A DNA stretch of 64,000 bases from Pseudomonas sp. B20(2017) (GTDB taxonomy: Bacteria > Pseudomonadota > Gammaproteobacteria > Pseudomonadales > Pseudomonadaceae): positions 1-64,000 of the forward strand of contig NZ_NEJP01000008.1 of the NCBI RefSeq assembly GCF_002113125.1, read 5' to 3'. Each line of letters opens with the position of its first letter. The stretch's first letter is position 1. Below, in pieces: positions 27,105 to 34,974 of the stretch. The notes beneath the pieces were generated by a model. The model did not search any database, was not told the DNA's origin, and worked only from the letters and a program-made list of their open reading frames with translations. A program made the translations under genes and the position numbers.

Positions 27105-28309
27105 CTAGCGCTACTGCACGCATTGCCATCGCTGGCAGCGGTTGTGTGTTGCCCACGGGTTGGGGTGTCGAGGGTTTCTGGGCGGCGGCCCGGGAAGGTC
27201 GCAGTGCGATCGCTGCGCTGCAAACACCGCTGTTTCACAGTGAACGCATCGCCGCATTCGGACAGATCGATGACGCCACGCACCAACGCAGTCGTCAGGA
27301 CGTTGCGCAAAACCTGCAGCGTTACTGCCCGCCGGCGGTGATCTGGGGTGTCAGCGCAGTGCGTCAGGCGCTGGCCGAGGCCGGCGTCGAACCTGGTCAG
27401 GACGGTTTGCGGTATGGCCTCTATTGCTGTCAGGGCGGGTATACCCATCCGTCGGTGGCGTCCTATGGGGAACTGCTTCAGGAGTCCCGCACCGACAGCG
27501 CAGCCGACATGAACCGCCTCGCCCGGCAAGTGTTGCAGGAGCGTGCGCTCGATCCGTTTTTGGTGCTCAAGAGTCTGAGTAACGGCTTGCTCGGCGTGGT
27601 CAGTCTGGCCTTGAAGCTGGAGTGCGAGTGCAACGCCTACATGCAAGGCGTGGCCGGCAATCTGGCGGCATTGCGTCAGGCGCACAGTGCCTTGCAGAGT
27701 GGGCGCATCGACGTGGCCATCGTGGTCGGGGCCGGCAGTGAACTCGACCCGCTGGCGCTGGCCGCGCTCGCCGAGGCCGGTGTGATCGGTACCGACGGTT
27801 CCCGGCAGATGCTCGCCTTCGACCGGAAGGGTTCGGGCGGCATTGCCGGCGAAGGCGCCGCTGCGCTGGTGCTGCGGCGGGTCGCGGATCTGCCGCCGGA
27901 ACCGCAAACCTGCTTGACGGCGCTATTCGCGCACCCGCGTCTGGACGCTCTGAGCCTGCCGGACAAACAGGTCGATTTGCTGATCAGCAGTGCCACCGGC
28001 ACTGCGCAAAAGGACGCCGATCTGGCCCGCACCCTGGCCCGTACCGGCGCTGCACACATCACCAGCGGCACGGCGCTGACCGGCATCCTCAGCGGTGCGC
28101 CGAGCCTGGTCGACCTGATCCTCGCCCGCCAGATGCTGCAGGCCCAAAGCATCGCGCCGATTGCCGGGCTGACGCAGCCGGTGGATACGCATCTGCCGTT
28201 TGTGTCGGGCGAACCACGAGATGCCGTTCTGCACGATTGCCTGGTGATCAACCGCGACGACAACGGCTTCAGCGCCTGTTACCAACTCGACTTGCAGGCG
28301 GACGACTGA
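27101..28309 (+). CDS. Degenerate ketosynthase-like protein (second)
   Basis: The 402-residue protein opens like a ketosynthase (IAIAGSGCVLPTGWGVEGFW) and keeps FDRKGSGGIAGEGAAALVL, but the nucleophile region reads CECNAYMQGVAGNLAALRQA, with Tyr-Met where the ACA motif should be. The family His motifs also look lost. It is likely a chain-length-factor-type partner of the active ketosynthase just upstream, which it overlaps by 4 bases. Confidence 0.75.
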   Translation: MTSATARIAIAGSGCVLPTGWGVEGFWAAAREGRSAIAALQTPLFHSERIAAFGQIDDATHQRSRQDVAQNLQRYCPPAVIWGVSAVRQALAEAGVEPGQDGLRYGLYCCQGGYTHPSVASYGELLQESRTDSAADMNRLARQVLQERALDPFLVLKSLSNGLLGVVSLALKLECECNAYMQGVAGNLAALRQAHSALQSGRIDVAIVVGAGSELDPLALAALAEAGVIGTDGSRQMLAFDRKGSGGIAGEGAAALVLRRVADLPPEPQTCLTALFAHPRLDALSLPDKQVDLLISSATGTAQKDADLARTLARTGAAHITSGTALTGILSGAPSLVDLILARQMLQAQSIAPIAGLTQPVDTHLPFVSGEPRDAVLHDCLVINRDDNGFSACYQLDLQADD

Positions 28310-28354
28310 CCGCTTCAAGGCAATACATCGCTTCTGAATTTTTACTCAAGGGAT

Positions 28355-31234
28355 ATGACTGTCATGGATTACCGCGATTACGTTCGGCCAAAATTCGTTG
28401 AACTGATGCAGGCCCTGGGCCTGGAGTGCCAGTTCCATCGGGCGCAGGGCAGCAAACTGTTCTACCGCGACAAACAGGGTGACGAAGTGACCGTTACCGA
28501 TTTTCTCGGTGGCTACGGTGCCGCGCTGTACGGTCACAACGATCCGCAATTCGTCGATCAGCTGTGCGACCTGCTGCGTGCCGATGTGCCGTTCAACGCG
28601 CAAATGTCGGTGCGTGGCGCGGCGGGGCAGTTGGGGCGCGAACTCAGCGAAGCGTTCAACCGTGAGCTGAACAACACCGAGCGCTACATTTCCACGTTCT
28701 CCAACAGTGGCGCCGAGTCGGTGGAAATCGCCGTCAAGCATGCCGAGTACCGTCGTCAGAAAAACCTGCAGAAGCAGTTCGACGAACATGATTTCGAACT
28801 GGCGAATCTGGTGGCCAGTGACAAGGCCTATGTCGAGTTGGAAATCGACGATCTCGATCTGCCGGCCGGTCTGTTGCCGCCGCACCTGACCAGCGTGACC
28901 GTGCGTCAGGTGGCCGAGGCGGTACGTCAGCACAACCTCGCGCAACTGCATGTCGAACCGGTCTTCCTCGCGGTGCGAGGCAGCTTCCACGGCAAACTGG
29001 TGAACACCGTTCAACTGACTTACGGCAAGCAATACCGCAAACCGTTTGCCCGTTTCGGGCTCAACGTCGAATTCATCGATCCGGATCAACCGCAGCAGTT
29101 GCAAGAGCTGCCGGCCCGCCATCAGCATCACTGGCTGAGTTTGGCGTGGAGCGGCGAAACCCTGCACGTGCGCCGTGAAGCGTTCAGCGCAATCACTGCC
29201 GTGCTGCTGGAACCGATTCAGGGCGAGGGCGGGATCAACGAGTTTGCCAAAGAGTTCTACCTGGGCCTGCGTCGTCTGTGCAACGAGCAGCAATGCCCGC
29301 TGGTCATCGACGAAGTGCAGTCGGGTTTCGGCCGCACCGGCACCTTGCTCGGCGCCACCCATTTCAACCTGCAGGGCGACTACTACTGCCTGTCCAAGGC
29401 ACTGGGCGGCGGCTTGATGAAAATCGCCGCCACCGTGATTCGCGCCAGTCATTACGAAAACGATTTCAGCTACATCCACAGCTCGACCTTCGCTGAAGAC
29501 GATGCGTCGTGCCACATCGCGCTGTCGGCCCTGCGCCGCTTGTTCGAGAACGACAGCGCCATGCTCAAGGATGTGAACAAGAAGGGCGAGTACCTCAAGA
29601 CTTCGCTGCTGGAGCTCAAGGCGGCCTATCCGGACGTGATCGCCGATGTGCGCGGACGCGGCCTGCTGCTGGGCTTCGAACTGCATGACCTGACCGGTAC
29701 CAGTTCGCTGGTCCAGGCGTCGGCGCAGTACAACGAAGCGCTGGGCTACATCATTGCCGGCTACCTGTTGCAGTTCGAGTCGTTGCGTGTGGCGCCGTCG
29801 GGCAGCAACGCCAATGTGATTCGCCTGGAACCCCCGGTGTGCATCACCTTCCAGGAAATCGATGGCCTGATCGCTTCGCTGCAAAAAGTCTGCGACATGC
29901 TGCGTCGCCGCGATGCCTTCCCGCTGGCCGCCGGTGTGTGTGCCGACAGCATTGCCCAGGTTCCGGCGCGCGATGTCAGCTTCACGGAGACCGAAAGCCT
30001 CCCAAAGCCTGACGAGAACGTGCGCGTGGTAGCACGCGTGGCGTTCATCAACCACCTGATCGATGCGGACATGCTCAGTGATGTCGACCCATCGCTGTCG
30101 ACCCTGAGCCCGGAGCAGAAGCGCGAGTTCATCAAACGCATGGCCCCCGAGCGCCGCGCGGCGCCTATCGGTCCGGTGCAGATCCGCTCGAAACTCGGCA
30201 CGGCGGTGGAGTTTACCCTCTATCCGCTGTGCATGGATTCCGATGCGATGGCGGCTTACATCGCCAGCGGCGATCTGGAAACCATCCGCGAGGAAGTCGG
30301 CAATCGCATCAAGGATGCCCGCGCCGACGGCTATGGCGTGGCCGGCCTGGGCATGTACACCTCGATCGTCACCAACAACTGTCAGGCGCTGAAAATCCCT
30401 GACATGGCGCTGACCTCTGGCAACGCGCTGACCATCGGCATGGGGCTGGAAGCGATCGAGCAGGGCTGCAAACAGCAAGGTCTGGAACTGAGCCGGCAGA
30501 CCGCTGCGGTGGTCGGTGCTGCCGGCAACATTGCTTCGACCTACGCTTCGCTGTTGTCGACCCGTGTCGAGCACCTGATCCTGATCGGCAGTGGTCGCGA
30601 CGGCTCGCTGCGACGCCTGGAGAAAACCGCTCACCAGATTTACGCCGAAGCCGCCCGGGCCATTCTCAAGGGGGTTGCCGAGCACGATCGTCTCGCCAGT
30701 CGCCTGCAGCAACTGCGGGGTATTGACGCCCTGCTGCAAGCCCATGGCAACAGTGCCGATCTGGGTCAGCGTGTGGCACAACTGGTCGATGAGCAACTGG
30801 GAAGCGACGCGTTCATCACCGTCAGCAACGACCTGGATACCTTGAAGCAAGCGCGCATCGTGCTTTGTGCGGCGAATGCACCGCAGGCGTTTCTCGGTGC
30901 CGGACACTTTGCCGAGAACAGCGTGATCTGCGACATCGCCGTTCCGCTGAACGTGGACCAGAACCTCGCCGGTCAGCGCTCCGACGTGCTGTACATGCAC
31001 GGCGGGATTGTCCAGACGCCGCTGGGCGATGGCCTGGCCCCCAACGTTCGCGCCTACCTCAAGCAAGGTCAGTTGTATGCCTGCATGGCGGAGTCGGTAC
31101 TGATGGGGCTGTCGGGCATGAAACAGCACTACTCCTACGGCGACATCAGCCGTGAGCAAGTGCAGCAGATCCGTGCACTGGCCGCGACCCACGGGTTCAG
31201 CCTCGCGCAGTTCAAAACCGATAACTCGCTGTAA
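28355..31234 (+). CDS. Fused class III aminotransferase / acyl-ACP reductase-like enzyme
   Basis: The 959-residue protein has two catalytic parts. Residues ~1-500 are a PLP class III aminotransferase: NSGAESVEIAVKHA, LLEPIQGEGGI, VIDEVQSGFGRTGTLLG and the PLP lysine K348 in CLSKALGGGLMK. Residues ~555-950 resemble long-chain acyl-ACP reductases of the cyanobacterial type: GLGMYTSIVTNN, TSGNALTIGMGLEAIEQ, and a nucleotide-binding AAVVGAAGNIASTYASLL near 717. I infer that the C-terminal part releases the ACP-bound chain as an aldehyde and the N-terminal part aminates it. The start may be ATG 28355 or 28364; the ribosome site (AAGGGA) does not decide. Confidence 0.82.
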   Translation: MTVMDYRDYVRPKFVELMQALGLECQFHRAQGSKLFYRDKQGDEVTVTDFLGGYGAALYGHNDPQFVDQLCDLLRADVPFNAQMSVRGAAGQLGRELSEAFNRELNNTERYISTFSNSGAESVEIAVKHAEYRRQKNLQKQFDEHDFELANLVASDKAYVELEIDDLDLPAGLLPPHLTSVTVRQVAEAVRQHNLAQLHVEPVFLAVRGSFHGKLVNTVQLTYGKQYRKPFARFGLNVEFIDPDQPQQLQELPARHQHHWLSLAWSGETLHVRREAFSAITAVLLEPIQGEGGINEFAKEFYLGLRRLCNEQQCPLVIDEVQSGFGRTGTLLGATHFNLQGDYYCLSKALGGGLMKIAATVIRASHYENDFSYIHSSTFAEDDASCHIALSALRRLFENDSAMLKDVNKKGEYLKTSLLELKAAYPDVIADVRGRGLLLGFELHDLTGTSSLVQASAQYNEALGYIIAGYLLQFESLRVAPSGSNANVIRLEPPVCITFQEIDGLIASLQKVCDMLRRRDAFPLAAGVCADSIAQVPARDVSFTETESLPKPDENVRVVARVAFINHLIDADMLSDVDPSLSTLSPEQKREFIKRMAPERRAAPIGPVQIRSKLGTAVEFTLYPLCMDSDAMAAYIASGDLETIREEVGNRIKDARADGYGVAGLGMYTSIVTNNCQALKIPDMALTSGNALTIGMGLEAIEQGCKQQGLELSRQTAAVVGAAGNIASTYASLLSTRVEHLILIGSGRDGSLRRLEKTAHQIYAEAARAILKGVAEHDRLASRLQQLRGIDALLQAHGNSADLGQRVAQLVDEQLGSDAFITVSNDLDTLKQARIVLCAANAPQAFLGAGHFAENSVICDIAVPLNVDQNLAGQRSDVLYMHGGIVQTPLGDGLAPNVRAYLKQGQLYACMAESVLMGLSGMKQHYSYGDISREQVQQIRALAATHGFSLAQFKTDNSL

Positions 31235-31243
31235 GGAACGGTC

Positions 31244-31981
31244 ATGCCGAACAAAGTAGCAGTAGTGACCGGCGGCAGCCGTGGCATCGGCCGGGCCATC
31301 GTCCTGGCGCTGGCAGGTGCCGGTTATCAAGTGGCGTTCAGTTATGTGCGTGATGAAGTAGCGGCGATGGCCTTGCGTGATGAAGTGCAGGCGTCGGGCG
31401 TGGATTGCCTGGCGCTGCAATGCGACATCAGCCGTGGCGACAGCATCGCGTCATTCTTCGAGCGGGTCGAGGCGCATTTCCAGCGCGTCGATCTGCTGGT
31501 CAACAACGCCGGCATTACCCGTGACGGCTTGCTGGCGACGATGCCGGCGAGCGACATTCTGGAGGTGATCCAGACCAACCTGGTCGGCACCTTGCTCTGC
31601 TGTCAGCAGGTGCTGCCGGGCATGCTGCGCCAGCGCAGTGGCTGCATCGTCAATATCAGTTCGGTCGCCGCGCAAAAGCCCGGCAAGGGCCAGAGCAACT
31701 ATGCCGCGGCCAAGGGCGGGGTCGAAGCCATGACCCGTGCGCTGGCGGTCGAGCTGGCGCCGCGCAATATCCGGGTCAATGCGGTGGCGCCGGGGATCGT
31801 CAAGACCGAGATGAGCACCGCACTGATCGGCAGTCAGGAGGAGCAGATCCAGTCGCGGTTGCTGATCAAGCGTTACGCCGAACCCGAGGAAATTGCCGAG
31901 GCGGTGCTGTACCTCGCTGACCGTGGCTTGTACCTGACCGGGGAGGTCCTGCCGGTGAACGGCGGGTTGAAAATGCCATGA
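31244..31981 (+). CDS. 3-oxoacyl-ACP reductase, FabG-like SDR
   Basis: The 245-residue short-chain dehydrogenase has the NADP-binding TGGSRGIGRA, NNAGITRDG, and the catalytic Ser-Tyr-Lys set (SSVAAQ...NYAAAKGG). It is very close to FabG and would reduce the 3-oxo group after each condensation. AAGGA lies before the ATG, and its stop overlaps the next SDR gene by 4 bases. Confidence 0.9.
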   Translation: MPNKVAVVTGGSRGIGRAIVLALAGAGYQVAFSYVRDEVAAMALRDEVQASGVDCLALQCDISRGDSIASFFERVEAHFQRVDLLVNNAGITRDGLLATMPASDILEVIQTNLVGTLLCCQQVLPGMLRQRSGCIVNISSVAAQKPGKGQSNYAAAKGGVEAMTRALAVELAPRNIRVNAVAPGIVKTEMSTALIGSQEEQIQSRLLIKRYAEPEEIAEAVLYLADRGLYLTGEVLPVNGGLKMP

Positions 31982-32742
31982 GCCGCACCATTCTGATTAC
32001 CGGTGCAGCCAAAGGCATCGGTCGCGCGGTGGCCGAGGACTTCGCAGCCAATGGCGACAATCACCTGATCCTGCTGGACCTGGACTTGCCGCAATTGCAG
32101 GGCTGGGTCGATGAGCAGCAGGAACGGATCAAGGCGCGGGTCGAGACCCACGCAGCGAACATCGCCGACCTGCCTGCCATGGAGGCGTTTTTCAAGCAGC
32201 TCGGCTCCCGGATCAAGCAGGTCGACGTGCTGGTCAACAGTGCCGGTATCTGCAATGAAAACGAGCCGGAAGATCTGCACAACTGGCACAAGGTGATTTC
32301 GGTCAACCTCAACGGTACGTTTTACGTGACCTCGCTGTGCCTGGCGCTGATGCCGGATCGGGGACGGATCATCAACATGTCCTCGATCCTCGGCCGGGCC
32401 GGCAAGGTGCGCAACACCGCGTACTGCGCTTCCAAGCACGGCATCGTCGGCATGACCAAGGCTCTGGCACTGGACCTGGCGTCGCGGCAGATTACGGTCA
32501 ACGCGATTCTGCCGGCCTGGATCGATACGCCGATGCTCCAGGGCGAACTGGCGACGCAAGCGGCGATCGCCGGTCTGACCCAGGAACAGATCGTGCGCAA
32601 CGCGAAGAAAAAACTGCCGATGCGCCGCTTCATCCAGAGCGAAGAAGTGGCGGCAATGGTGCGTTACCTGGCCAGTCCTGAAGCCGGCGGGGTCACGGCC
32701 CAGAGCCTGGTGATCGATGGCGGCGTCGGGTTGGGAATGTAG
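31978..32742 (+). CDS. Short-chain dehydrogenase/reductase
   Basis: The 254-residue SDR has TGAAKGIGRA, NSAGICNEN and the active-site Ser/Tyr/Lys (NMSSILGRA...AYCASKHG). It is more divergent from FabG than its neighbour, with a PAWIDTPM segment after the catalytic helix. The two SDRs may act at different chain lengths, or this one may act on a late oxo or hydroxy group. It is translationally coupled to the upstream gene. No dehydratase or enoyl reductase is encoded nearby, so those steps would borrow general fatty-acid enzymes or not occur. Confidence 0.88.
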   Translation: MSRTILITGAAKGIGRAVAEDFAANGDNHLILLDLDLPQLQGWVDEQQERIKARVETHAANIADLPAMEAFFKQLGSRIKQVDVLVNSAGICNENEPEDLHNWHKVISVNLNGTFYVTSLCLALMPDRGRIINMSSILGRAGKVRNTAYCASKHGIVGMTKALALDLASRQITVNAILPAWIDTPMLQGELATQAAIAGLTQEQIVRNAKKKLPMRRFIQSEEVAAMVRYLASPEAGGVTAQSLVIDGGVGLGM

Positions 32743-32744
32743 CG

Positions 32745-34040
32745 ATGCCAGGATCTATCAACCGCATCGCCTGGGCGATGTGGGCGTGCGTGGCCGCTCC
32801 GGCGGCTGTCGCGGCCCTGGAAGTCGACGATCTCAAGCCCGATTACGCCGACGCCGAAATCGGCGTGGCCACGGCACTGCGCCTGCACGGTGACGATCAG
32901 GTCACACAGAAGGCCGTGTATTTCAAAGCCAACCTGGAGGACAACTGGGACGGCGGTTATTACAAGGCCAAGGGTCGCGTACGGTATGACGCCCGCTACG
33001 ACGGCAACAACCCGTACAGCGAACGCGCCCGGGAAAAGTATCGCTTCGATGCTGACTGGCGGCATCTGTATGTCGGTCATTCGCTGGGCGACGGTGAAGT
33101 GACGGTCGGCTGGCAGCAGGTGGTCTGGGGGCGTGCGGATGAACTGCGCGTGCTGGACCAGATCAACCCGTTGGACTATCGCGATGGGCTGACCCCGTTG
33201 CTTGAGGACAGCCGCATCGCCGTGCCGATGGTGCGCGTGGCGCAGCCCGTGGGCGAGTGGGAGCTGGAAGCGCTGTGGATCACCGACTTCGTCAAGAACC
33301 GGCCGCCGGTGGCGGGCAGCGAGTTCGCCGCGCCGCTGTTCGCGGCGCCCGATCCGGAGTATTTCCTGCTTGATTCGAAACCCGGTTATGACGGTGACAA
33401 GGGCTATGCCTATGGTCTGAGCGCCAATGGCCGGATCGGTGCGGTGGACACCAGCTTCGTGGCACTGAGCGCACGTCAGCAGGACCCGGTGTATGCCGTC
33501 GAAGGTCTGGCCGGTGACGGTCGTACGCGTCTTGAACGCCAGTTTCCCCGTTACACCATGGGCGGAGCAGGTCTGGCGATCGACGCCGGCCACAGCATCG
33601 TGGTGCGCAGTGAGATTGCCTGGTTCGACAATTGGCGCGTGACCAATCCGACCCGCGCCTACGGTGCCGACAGCACGTCGATGGTCAAGTCGCTGTTGGG
33701 CGTCGACTATCTGTGGCGCGACTGGCTGATTTCGGCGCAATGGCAGGAGCAGGTGCTGCTCGACTGGCAGGACGGGATGCTGCAGGACAAGCGCGAGCCG
33801 CTGTTCACGCTGTCGGCCGAAGGCACTCACTGGCAGGACCGGCTCAAGAGCCGACTGGTGGCCGCGGCCTCGCCGCCGCTCAAGGACAACGCTTTGCTGC
33901 AGGGCATCTTCACCTACAAACCGGTGGACTACATCAAGCTGGGACTGGAAGTGGACGTGTTCTTCGGCAAACCCGACAGGGCCTTCGGCGAGTACAGCAA
34001 GCGCGATCAAGTGCGCCTGTCCGCCGGCTATCTGTTTTAA
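32745..34040 (+). CDS. DUF1302-family outer-membrane beta-barrel protein
   Basis: The 431-residue protein has an N-terminal signal peptide (WACVAAPAAVAALE) and alternating beta strands with aromatic ends, closing with RLSAGYLF, whose terminal Phe is typical of outer-membrane barrels. It resembles DUF1302/DUF1329-partner proteins that travel with MMPL transporters. It is in the same transcript as the two genes below and likely serves export or surface display of the cluster's product. Confidence 0.78.
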   Translation: MPGSINRIAWAMWACVAAPAAVAALEVDDLKPDYADAEIGVATALRLHGDDQVTQKAVYFKANLEDNWDGGYYKAKGRVRYDARYDGNNPYSERAREKYRFDADWRHLYVGHSLGDGEVTVGWQQVVWGRADELRVLDQINPLDYRDGLTPLLEDSRIAVPMVRVAQPVGEWELEALWITDFVKNRPPVAGSEFAAPLFAAPDPEYFLLDSKPGYDGDKGYAYGLSANGRIGAVDTSFVALSARQQDPVYAVEGLAGDGRTRLERQFPRYTMGGAGLAIDAGHSIVVRSEIAWFDNWRVTNPTRAYGADSTSMVKSLLGVDYLWRDWLISAQWQEQVLLDWQDGMLQDKREPLFTLSAEGTHWQDRLKSRLVAAASPPLKDNALLQGIFTYKPVDYIKLGLEVDVFFGKPDRAFGEYSKRDQVRLSAGYLF

Positions 34041-34110
34041 CCCCGTGACGCCTGCCTGCCACCGATGGCGCAGGCGCGCATGTACTCATCCGACGAAAAG
34101 GGAAATTCCG

Positions 34111-34947
34111 ATGTTGCCGCTTTTGAAAAGTCTGACCGCCACCGCGTTGATCCTCAGTGGCGTCTGCGCCAGCGCTGCCGACGGCAGCAATGCCGATGAA
34201 ATCATTCGCCAGGTGCGCGATCGCAATGACGGTAAAAGCTTCATGTCCCAGGTGTCGTTGATCCTTCACGACAAGAAGGGCAATACCCGGGTTCGTGAAT
34301 TCACCTACCTGCAGAAGGACTACCCGGACAGCGACAAATTCAGCATGTATTTCTCGGCGCCGACCGATGTGCGCGACGTCGCGTTCCACATCGAAAACCC
34401 GCACGAGACGCTGGGGCTGGAAGACAGCCAGTGGATGTACCTGCCGGTCAGCCGCCAGACCCGCCGGATCTCCACCACCGACAAGCGCGGCTCGTTCATG
34501 GGCAGCGAATACTCCTATGCCGACCTGGACAAGATCCGGGTCAAGGATTACTCGCAGACATTGCTGGGAGAAGAGCAGATCAAGGGCCGCGACTGCTACG
34601 TGATCGAACGTGAACCGGCGTCCCCGGAAGTGCTGGCCAAGACCGGTTACAACAAACTCAAAGTGTGGATCGACAAGCAGAATTTCCTGGTCCTGCGTCA
34701 GGACTTCTTCGACGTCAAAGGTGTGCTGATCAAGCAGATGCGCACCCAGAAGGTCGAGACCATCGACGGGATCGACAGCATCGTGCTCAGTGAAACCGAG
34801 CATTTCATCGACGGCACCCGCTCGGAAATGCGCTTCAACCAGTTGCAGTACAACGTTCCGCTGGAAGACCGACTGTTTACCCAGACCGCCATCAAGCGCG
34901 GACTGAAAACCGGTGACCTGCCGGAATTTTCCGTGACTGCCCGCTAA
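34111..34947 (+). CDS. Outer-membrane lipoprotein-sorting (LolA-like) protein
   Basis: The 278-residue periplasmic protein has a signal peptide (TATALILSGVCASAADG) and a LolA/VioE-type lipid-binding beta fold (FMSQVSLILHDKKGNTRVRE, QWMYLPVSRQTRRISTTDK, KGSFMGSEYSYADLDKI). Such proteins carry lipids across the periplasm. The ATG at 34111 has AAGGGA 7 bases upstream and opens the signal peptide; the longer ORF start inside the gap is rejected. It pairs with the next gene, an MMPL-type transporter. Confidence 0.85.
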   Translation: MLPLLKSLTATALILSGVCASAADGSNADEIIRQVRDRNDGKSFMSQVSLILHDKKGNTRVREFTYLQKDYPDSDKFSMYFSAPTDVRDVAFHIENPHETLGLEDSQWMYLPVSRQTRRISTTDKRGSFMGSEYSYADLDKIRVKDYSQTLLGEEQIKGRDCYVIEREPASPEVLAKTGYNKLKVWIDKQNFLVLRQDFFDVKGVLIKQMRTQKVETIDGIDSIVLSETEHFIDGTRSEMRFNQLQYNVPLEDRLFTQTAIKRGLKTGDLPEFSVTAR

Positions 34948-34974
34948 GCGCCGCTCCCGACGACCCTGGAACAC

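Noticed and set aside
28346..31420. 1024-residue open frame on the minus strand
   Set aside because: It is antisense to the aminotransferase/reductase fusion, has Gln/Arg/His-rich shadow composition and matches no family.
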